A stretch of DNA of 5,969 bases, taken from positions 1-5,969 of the forward strand of contig JASLAV010001220.1 in NCBI GenBank assembly GCA_030146905.1, given 5' to 3'. This stretch comes from Lentzea sp. Its GTDB lineage: Bacteria; Actinomycetota; Actinomycetes; Mycobacteriales; Pseudonocardiaceae. Below, piece by piece: positions 1-4,595 of the stretch (the first letter of the stretch is position 1; the number at the start of each line of letters is the position of its first letter). The position numbers were made by a program, and so were the translations under genes. The notes under the pieces are model-generated. The model did not search any database. It worked only from the letters and a program-made list of their open reading frames with translations, and was not told the origin of the DNA.

Positions 1-1269
1 ACCGGTCCCGCGTTCGACCAGTGGGGCCGCACGCAGCCCGACTACGACGAGCGCAACAAGGAAGACGTCTGCTACTCCGACATCCAGCACCTCTGGATCG
101 GGCGCGACATCGACCGGCACGTCTTCCCGTACGTCGACGGCGGCATCAACGACAAGGGCATCCTCGTCGGCGGCTCCGTCGAGTACCCGGTGCTCTCCGG
201 CCTGCTCATCTGGGCCGGCGCGATCTTCGCGCACAACGACGCGGAGTACCTGCTCTACTCGTCGCTGCTGATGGCGCCGTTCGGCCTGCTCACGGGCTGG
301 ATGCTCGGCAAGCTCGCCCGCTGGCGCGCGTTGCTGTGGGCGATCGGGCCGCCGCTGGTCCTCTACGCGTTCCACAACTGGGACCTGCCGGTCGTGCTGT
401 GCTCGGTGGCCGCGGTCTACGTCGTGCACCGCTGGAACCGGCCGCTGGTCGAACGGGCGACGGTCGCGTCGGTCCTGCTCGGCCTCGGGTTCGCGTTCAA
501 GGTCTACCCGGCCATCTTCGTGCTGCCGCTGATGCTCTTCGTGGCCACCGGCGGCTGGCGCGGCCAGGAGCTGCCAGCCAGGTTCCAGGGAACTCGCAAG
601 AAGGCCGACGTCGCGGGCGCGGTCAAGGTCGGCCTCGCCTCGATCGTCACGGTCGTGCTGGTCAACCTGCCGTTCGCCTTCGCGGGCTACGACGGCTGGC
701 TCGCCTCGTTCGAGTTCCAGCAGCTGCGCAGGGTCGACATCACCACGAACTCGATCTGGTACTGGGGCCTGCGGCCGTTCATCGGCGACGACCCCATGCA
801 GTCGCTGGTCAGCATCCTCTCCCCGATCACGATCCTGATCTCGTTCGCGATCGCCGCCGGGTACGGCTGGGTGCGGTTCCGGCGCGAGGGCACCTACCCG
901 TGGATCGCCGTGTCGGGCGCGATGCTGTGCGGCTTCATGCTGCTGCACAAGGTCCACTCGCCGCAGTACACGCTGTGGCTGGTGCCGTTCCTCGTGCTCC
1001 TGCGCGTGCGGCTGATGTGGGCGTTCGTCTACTTCGCCGTCGACCTGGCGATGGGGATCGGGATCTTCCGCTGGTTCTGGGCGATCGAGTTCGGCCAGCC
1101 GGCCGGGATCTACGACAGCTTCTCCGCGCAGGCCGTGATGATCGGCGTGTGGGGTCGCGCGGCGCTGCTCGTCGCGCTGTTCGTGGCGTTCCTGAAGGCC
1201 AGGGACGTCACCGAGGACGACCACCAAGATCTGAAGTTCATCCGCGGAGTTGTGGCAGCGAAGAGCTGA
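1..1269 (+). CDS. GT87/DUF2029-type polytopic membrane glycosyltransferase, 5' end cut off
   Basis: The frame is open from base 1 to a TGA at 1267-1269, giving 422 visible residues. The start and probably the first membrane helix lie outside the window. The visible protein opens with an extracytoplasmic-looking stretch holding CYSD (bases 70-81) and HLWIGRDI, then VEYPV (from base 178), and then a series of hydrophobic segments separated by short charged loops. Further landmarks are FHNWDLP (around 370-390), GFAFKVYP (around 487-510) and SPQYTLWLVP (958-987). These motifs are shared with the minus-strand gene at 2207-3814, so the two are paralogues. In GT-C enzymes of this kind a polyprenyl-phosphate sugar is used on the outer face of the membrane; the acidic residue of CYSD in the first loop is a catalytic candidate (inference). 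The substrate cannot be told from sequence. An internal ATG at 190 would cut off CYSD and EYPV and is not the start. The hydrolase gene follows after 18 bases, so the two are probably co-transcribed. Confidence 0.5.
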   Translation, partial: TGPAFDQWGRTQPDYDERNKEDVCYSDIQHLWIGRDIDRHVFPYVDGGINDKGILVGGSVEYPVLSGLLIWAGAIFAHNDAEYLLYSSLLMAPFGLLTGWMLGKLARWRALLWAIGPPLVLYAFHNWDLPVVLCSVAAVYVVHRWNRPLVERATVASVLLGLGFAFKVYPAIFVLPLMLFVATGGWRGQELPARFQGTRKKADVAGAVKVGLASIVTVVLVNLPFAFAGYDGWLASFEFQQLRRVDITTNSIWYWGLRPFIGDDPMQSLVSILSPITILISFAIAAGYGWVRFRREGTYPWIAVSGAMLCGFMLLHKVHSPQYTLWLVPFLVLLRVRLMWAFVYFAVDLAMGIGIFRWFWAIEFGQPAGIYDSFSAQAVMIGVWGRAALLVALFVAFLKARDVTEDDHQDLKFIRGVVAAKS

Positions 1270-1287
1270 TCACCGCAGACTGGACCC

Positions 1288-2295
1288 GTGAGGGTGATCA
1301 TCGCGCTGGCGTTGCTGCTGGTCTGCGGTGCCTCCGGTGCGCATGAGCGGTCGGAGGCGATCCGCTGGCTGCCCGTGTGGCAGGCCGTGCCGACACTTCC
1401 GGCAGGAGTTCCCGACCACGTCGTGCGCACGACGGTCGACCTCTCCGCCGGCGGCACGTCGGTCCGGCTGCGCCTGTCGAACCTGATGGGCATCAAGCCG
1501 GTGCGCGTCGAGCAGGTCACCGTGAAGGCGAACGGCGAGATGCGCGAGCTGACGTTCAACAGGTCCCGCAGTGTCCTGATCAGGGCTCGCGACGAGGTCT
1601 ACAGCGATGCCGTGCAGTTGCCGGTCGCCACGACGCTGGAGATCAGCACGCACGTCCCGGGCGGCACACCGTGTCAGGCGCGCGCATGGAACACCATCAC
1701 CTCAGCGCGCGCGTACGTCTGCCTCGTCTCGGCGGTCGAGGTCGCGGGCTTCTCCGCACCGGGCGCCGCGGTGATGTTCGGCGACTCGATCACCGAGGGC
1801 TACTCCGAGGGCAGCTGGCCGTCGATGGTCGAAAGCGACTACGCGGTGCTGAACGCGGGCATCAACGGCAACGGGGTCGTGTCCGGTGACGCACCGATGG
1901 TCACCCGTCTGCACCGTGACGTCCTCTTCAGCCGTGAAGTGCGCAAGGTCGTGATGCTCGGTGGCATCAACGACATCCAGAGGGACTACAGCGCGCAGGA
2001 CGTCATCTCCGGGATCCGCACCATCCAGCAGCGGTGCCGCAACGAGGGCGTTCAGTTCCAGATCGGCACCATCACGCCGTGGCGGGGCTGGCCGAAGTGG
2101 AACGAGGCCAGGGAACAGCAGCGGCAGGAGGTGAACGCGTGGATCCGCGCCACCTTCCCCGACGCGATCGACTTCGACGCGGCCGTGCGCGACCCCGCCG
2201 ACCCGCTCAGACTGCGTCCGGAGTTCGACGCAGGTGATCATCTGCATCCGAACGCGGACGCATTCGGTGCGATGGCTCGCCTCGTGCGGGTGTGA
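1288..2295 (+). CDS. Secreted SGNH/GDSL hydrolase (XynE-like esterase type)
   Basis: This 335-residue protein has the four SGNH blocks. Block I is FGDSITEG with nucleophile Ser167, block II is NAGINGNG with Gly191, block III is GGIND with Asn228, and block V is DHLHP with Asp317 and His320. The first 18 or so residues form a signal peptide (MRVIIALALLLVCGASGA), probably cut near Ala18. The Cys is preceded by Val rather than Gly/Ala/Ser, so there is no proper lipobox. Residues of about 25-150 form a beta-rich N-terminal domain (TTVDLSAGG, VRLRLSNLMG, ELTFN, YSDAVQLPV) typical of XynE-like SGNH esterases. The family removes acyl or acetyl groups from carbohydrates or lipids; the substrate here is unknown, though a cell-wall glycan or glycolipid is plausible given the neighbours. 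The GTG at 1288 is the first start after the in-frame stop of the preceding gene; no clear Shine-Dalgarno sequence precedes it, which fits coupling to the upstream gene. Its last 89 bases overlap the convergent gene. Confidence 0.5.
   Translation: MRVIIALALLLVCGASGAHERSEAIRWLPVWQAVPTLPAGVPDHVVRTTVDLSAGGTSVRLRLSNLMGIKPVRVEQVTVKANGEMRELTFNRSRSVLIRARDEVYSDAVQLPVATTLEISTHVPGGTPCQARAWNTITSARAYVCLVSAVEVAGFSAPGAAVMFGDSITEGYSEGSWPSMVESDYAVLNAGINGNGVVSGDAPMVTRLHRDVLFSREVRKVVMLGGINDIQRDYSAQDVISGIRTIQQRCRNEGVQFQIGTITPWRGWPKWNEAREQQRQEVNAWIRATFPDAIDFDAAVRDPADPLRLRPEFDAGDHLHPNADAFGAMARLVRV
2207..2295. other. 89-bp tail-to-tail overlap of two convergent genes
   Basis: The hydrolase stop (TGA, 2293-2295, plus) and the glycosyltransferase stop (TGA read from 2209-2207, minus) lie inside each other's genes. 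The shared DNA encodes the DHLHP catalytic block of the hydrolase on one strand and about the last 29 residues of the glycosyltransferase on the other. No intergenic terminator separates the two convergent units. Both reading frames are continuous as given; a sequencing frameshift cannot be excluded without reads. Confidence 0.5.
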
Positions 2296-3814
2296 CGATC
2301 TGCCGGTCCGGCGCATCGGCCATGACGCCCTCCAACGGGTCGTCGCCCGCCTTGCGCACGAGGTCGCGCTCCGGGTGGTAGATCTCCTTGAGGATGATCA
2401 CGCACAGCATGACGACCGCCGCGTCCCGCAGCAGCACCGCGCCGAGGAACCAGTCGATCGGCAGACCCTTGTTGTCCGTGCCGAGGTAGAAGTACATCCG
2501 CGGCACCCACACCAGCGCGTCGACGGCCATCCACGCCAGCAGCAACTTCCAGCGCGGCAACGCGAGCACGGCCAGCGGCACCAGCCACAGCGAGTACTGC
2601 GGGCTCCACACCTTGTTCGTCAGCAGGAACGCCGCCACGACCAGGAACCCGAGCTGCGCGAGCCGTGGCCGCGTCGGTGCCGACAGGGCCACGTAGGCGA
2701 TGCCGGCGCAGCAGACCAGGAACAGCACCATGCTGACCGTGTTGAGCACCGTCGGCGGCTGCCCCTGCGTGAGGCCGGGGTCGAAGCCCTGCCACCCCGT
2801 CCACTGCACGAGGACGTTGTAGATCGTGTCCGGGTCCGCGTTGCGTTCGGTGTTGAGGCGGAAGAACTCCTTCCACCCCGTGTGCGAGGCCGGGTTCAAC
2901 GCGATCGGAGCGTTGACGAGCGCCCACGCGCCGATGGCCGCCGCGGTGGTGGTAAGTCCGGCTTTGAGCCTGTCGGAACGCCAGCACAACAACAGCAACG
3001 GGCCGAGCAGGAACAACGGGTAGAGCTTCGCCGCGCCACCGAGACCCAGCAGCACACCGGCCAGCACGGGTTTCTTCCGAGCCCACGCCAGCAGTCCGGC
3101 GGTGGCGAACGCCGTGGCGATCGTGTCGAAGTTCGTGAACGCGTGGACGATGACGAGCGGTGACACCGCGACCAACGCCGCGTCCCACGTCCGGCGCCGC
3201 GCTATCCGAGCCACCGAGAACACGGTCACCAGCCACGCCACGGCCAGCCAGAACGCCGTGACGTTGAAGAAGACGATCACCGTCATCGGCAGCCCCGGAA
3301 CGAGCGTCACGAGCCCCTGCGCCACCCGCGCGTTGAGCCACATGAACACGCCGGTGACGACCGGGTACTCCATGTACCTGACGTGCTCGGTCGGCTTGCC
3401 CTCGTCGTCCTTCCACGACGTGATGTACGGGAAGGAACCGCGCTGGTCGAGACGTTCCGCGGTGTAGAGCGGCACCGTGTCCGAGTAGCAGAGGGCGGTG
3501 AACTGCCTGCTGCCACGCCAGTCGAGCTGCACCTGGCCCTTGTCGTCGACGTACTGCTGGATGCACGGCGACTTCTGCACCCACCCCGCCAGCAACGTCA
3601 GCACGGCGAGCAGCAGGATCACCCGCGCGGCAGTCCAGAAGTAGTTCCTGCCGATCAGGGCGTGCTCACCGAGCGGGCCGCCGAACGGTCTGCTCAGCGA
3701 ACGGGCGAGCGGCTCGGTCCAGGTGGGCGCGACCCGCTCTTCGCGGGTGAGCGAGCTCGTGTCCTCGGCGAGGTCGGGGGCTTCGACGGGACGCTCGGCA
3801 GGGCTGCTGGGCAC
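2207..3814 (-). CDS. GT87/DUF2029-type polytopic membrane glycosyltransferase, full length
   Basis: This 535-residue protein has a cytoplasmic N-terminal tail of about 60 residues (acidic, then TEPLARSLSRPFGGPLGEHALIGR split over 33-56). A first helix follows at about 64-80, then a large outer loop with SPCIQQY, CYSD (109-112), VPLYTAERL and MEYPV (Glu149), and then about ten more hydrophobic segments. KLYP and SPQYSLWLVP (404-413) lie in the later half. It shares these landmarks with the plus-strand gene at the left edge. The fold class suggests transfer of a sugar from a polyprenyl phosphate to an envelope glycan or glycolipid outside the membrane; the acceptor is unknown. Its position downstream of a ponA-type gene recalls M. 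tuberculosis Rv0051 (from memory). The GTG at 3814 is chosen because no usable start occurs downstream before the first helix. No Shine-Dalgarno sequence precedes it. The last 30 or so residues, after GVMADAPDR, look like non-conserved read-through into the antisense of the hydrolase gene. Confidence 0.5.
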   Translation of the reverse strand: MPSSPAERPVEAPDLAEDTSSLTREERVAPTWTEPLARSLSRPFGGPLGEHALIGRNYFWTAARVILLLAVLTLLAGWVQKSPCIQQYVDDKGQVQLDWRGSRQFTALCYSDTVPLYTAERLDQRGSFPYITSWKDDEGKPTEHVRYMEYPVVTGVFMWLNARVAQGLVTLVPGLPMTVIVFFNVTAFWLAVAWLVTVFSVARIARRRTWDAALVAVSPLVIVHAFTNFDTIATAFATAGLLAWARKKPVLAGVLLGLGGAAKLYPLFLLGPLLLLCWRSDRLKAGLTTTAAAIGAWALVNAPIALNPASHTGWKEFFRLNTERNADPDTIYNVLVQWTGWQGFDPGLTQGQPPTVLNTVSMVLFLVCCAGIAYVALSAPTRPRLAQLGFLVVAAFLLTNKVWSPQYSLWLVPLAVLALPRWKLLLAWMAVDALVWVPRMYFYLGTDNKGLPIDWFLGAVLLRDAAVVMLCVIILKEIYHPERDLVRKAGDDPLEGVMADAPDRQIVTPARGEPSHRMRPRSDADDHLRRTPDAV

Positions 3815-3821
3815 GTCGCGG

Positions 3822-3854
3822 ATGTTACGGCCAAGACCGTTTCGCCGTGGTCAA
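3822..3854 (-). promoter_or_regulatory. Possible promoter for the minus-strand glycosyltransferase gene, perhaps giving a leaderless mRNA
   Basis: On the minus strand TTGACC (3854-3849) is followed after 21 bases by TAACAT (3827-3822), then seven bases and the GTG start at 3814. TAACAT is a fair actinobacterial -10 box, and a start about seven bases later would fall on the GTG itself. This agrees with the missing Shine-Dalgarno sequence. The 21-base spacer is longer than the usual 17-18, and TTGACC overlaps the stop codon of the upstream gene, so the -35 assignment is weak. The gene may equally be read through from the small-protein genes 36 bases upstream. Confidence 0.5.
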
Positions 3855-4180
3855 CATCCCTGGACCGATCCGAACGACCCGGTGCGGGAGGCGCGAACTC
3901 GCCGCACGACCGCGATGACGGTGAACGTGGCCGACAATGTCAGAAGGGCGAAGAAGAGCGGGTTCACGTAGGGCGGGACGAGGTCGTAGGACGCGTTGCA
4001 GGGACTGGAGAGCGGGAGCAACGAGTCCCTGCGGCCGGGGTCGTACTCCCAGACCTGGTCACGCGCGCCGCACACCTCCTCGATGTCGAGCACTCCGAGA
4101 ACGTGGAAGGCCCCCCACACGTACACGACTGCGGCGCCCAGCAGGAACCACCCCGCCGATCGGCCTGGCTTCGACATCAT
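3851..4180 (-). CDS. Small two-helix membrane protein, second copy of a tandem duplicate (copy B)
   Basis: This 109-residue protein starts MMSKPGRS. It has a membrane helix at about 10-31, an extracytoplasmic-type loop with Cys37 (IEEVCG) and Cys61 (PCNASYDLVP), and a second helix at about 71-92 (YVNPLFFALL onward), ending in a basic tail. Both ends are predicted inside, with the loop outside, where the two cysteines could form a disulphide (inference). It is 78% identical over 100 residues to the gene just upstream. The first ATG (4180) aligns with the start of copy A; the second ATG (4177) is an alternative. Its C-terminus is longer than that of copy A because similarity stops at residue 96 and an unrelated tail follows (residues 97-109, ending SFGSVQGC). 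I recognise no named family, though small actinobacterial membrane proteins with a CN-x(2)-YDLVP-x-x-VNP pattern seem familiar. Function unknown. The glycosyltransferase gene follows after 36 bases. Confidence 0.5.
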   Translation of the reverse strand: MMSKPGRSAGWFLLGAAVVYVWGAFHVLGVLDIEEVCGARDQVWEYDPGRRDSLLPLSSPCNASYDLVPPYVNPLFFALLTLSATFTVIAVVRRVRASRTGSFGSVQGC

Positions 4181-4182
4181 GT

Positions 4183-4485
4183 TCACGCCTTCACACCGCG
4201 AACTTTCCGCGCGACCGCGATGACGGTGAACACCGCCGACAACGCCAGAAGGGTGAAGAAGAGCGGGTTCACGTAGGACGGGACGAGGTCGTAGGACGCG
4301 TTGCAGGGGTTGGAAAGCGGGAGCAACGACTCCCTGCGGCCGGGGTCGTACTCCCAGTGCTGGTCGTGCACACCGCACACCTCTTCGATGTCGGGCACCG
4401 CGAGCATGTTGAGGAATCCCCACACGTACACGACTGCGGCGCCCAGCAGGAACCACCCCGCCGATCGGCCTGGCTTCGAGATCAT
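4183..4485 (-). CDS. Small two-helix membrane protein, first copy of a tandem duplicate (copy A)
   Basis: This 100-residue protein starts MISKPGRS and has the same plan as copy B: helix at about 10-31, outer loop with Cys37 and Cys61 around an EYDPGRRESLLPL segment, helix at about 71-92, and a short basic end (ARKVRGVKA). It lies downstream of the penicillin-binding protein gene but is separated from it by a strong hairpin, so it probably starts its own transcript, although I see no convincing promoter in the 70 bases available. Copy B begins 2 bases after its stop, an arrangement typical of translational coupling. Replacements relative to copy B gather in residues 24-43 (end of helix 1 and start of the loop). 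Function is not recognisable. The protein is real rather than a shadow: two copies keep the same frame, start, cysteines and helices. Confidence 0.5.
   Translation of the reverse strand: MISKPGRSAGWFLLGAAVVYVWGFLNMLAVPDIEEVCGVHDQHWEYDPGRRESLLPLSNPCNASYDLVPSYVNPLFFTLLALSAVFTVIAVARKVRGVKA
4188..4192 (-). promoter_or_regulatory. Ribosome binding site of copy B, inside the end of copy A
   Basis: GAAGG is read on the minus strand seven bases before the ATG at 4180. It lies within the last codons of copy A, in the segment that is not duplicated. The spacing favours the 4180 ATG over the one at 4177 and suggests coupled translation of the two copies. Confidence 0.5.
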
Positions 4486-4487
4486 CG

Positions 4488-4496
4488 TCCTTCTTC
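4488..4496 (-). promoter_or_regulatory. Purine-rich ribosome binding site of copy A
   Basis: GAAGAAGGA is read on the minus strand before the ATG at 4485. The AAGGA part is only two bases from the ATG, which is tight, while the first GAAG is at seven bases, the usual distance. It supports the start at 4485. Confidence 0.5.
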
Positions 4497-4555
4497 GTCG
4501 TGCGGGAGGAAACCGCTCGGCAGTGCCGGCGTGAACAGTCGAGCCCGTTGAACGG

Positions 4556-4590
4556 CGAAGGGCCCGGTGCGATGCGCACCGGGCCCTTCG
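4556..4590 (-). terminator. Hairpin terminator of the penicillin-binding protein gene
   Basis: A perfect 15-bp inverted repeat (CGAAGGGCCCGGTGC at 4556-4570, its complement at 4576-4590) encloses a 5-base loop, GATGC. It begins five bases after the TAA of the penicillin-binding protein gene. No U-run follows on the minus strand, which is common for actinobacterial terminators. It separates that gene from the small membrane protein pair. A smaller palindrome, CCGTT-G-AACGG, abuts it at 4545-4555. Confidence 0.5.
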
Positions 4591-4595
4591 ATCGG

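Larger units (their letters stand above)
3892..4485 (-). repeat. Tandem direct duplication, two 289-bp units with a 305-bp period
   Basis: Unit 3892-4180 matches unit 4197-4485 without any gap. By hand alignment 257 of 289 bases agree (about 89%), including a 62-base exact run (4113-4174 and 4418-4479). The units begin precisely at the two ATG starts and end near codon 96 of each gene; a 16-base segment between them carries the end of copy A and the ribosome binding site of copy B. The structure is a duplication of almost a whole gene. Confidence 0.5.

Noticed and set aside
1288..1341. Lipoprotein signal in the hydrolase (LLLVC)
   Set aside because: The residue before Cys is Val, not Gly/Ala/Ser, so the lipobox rule is not met; an ordinary signal peptide fits better.
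21..1346. A 441-codon plus-strand open frame starting at 21
   Set aside because: Arg/Ala/Gly-rich shadow of the GT87 frame, lacking hydrophobic segments; it also crosses the gap into the hydrolase gene.
1702..2316. Minus-strand open frame opposite the hydrolase
   Set aside because: The plus strand carries all SGNH blocks; the antisense product has no recognisable features.
2234..3163. A 309-codon plus-strand open frame opposite the second GT87 gene
   Set aside because: His/Arg/Gln-rich low-complexity translation typical of antisense GC-rich DNA. The minus strand gives a coherent membrane protein with family motifs.
2238..3584. A 448-codon minus-strand open frame in a second frame of the GT87 gene
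   Set aside because: Arg/Gly/Ala-rich, no membrane segments, fully inside the real gene.
3383..4276. A 297-codon plus-strand open frame across the GT87 5' end and copy B
   Set aside because: Antisense shadow; its internal repeat simply reflects the tandem duplication on the other strand.
3892..4485. CRISPR array or transposon ends at the repeat
   Set aside because: There are only two long units, each carrying a coding frame, with no short regular repeats, terminal inverted repeats or transposase.
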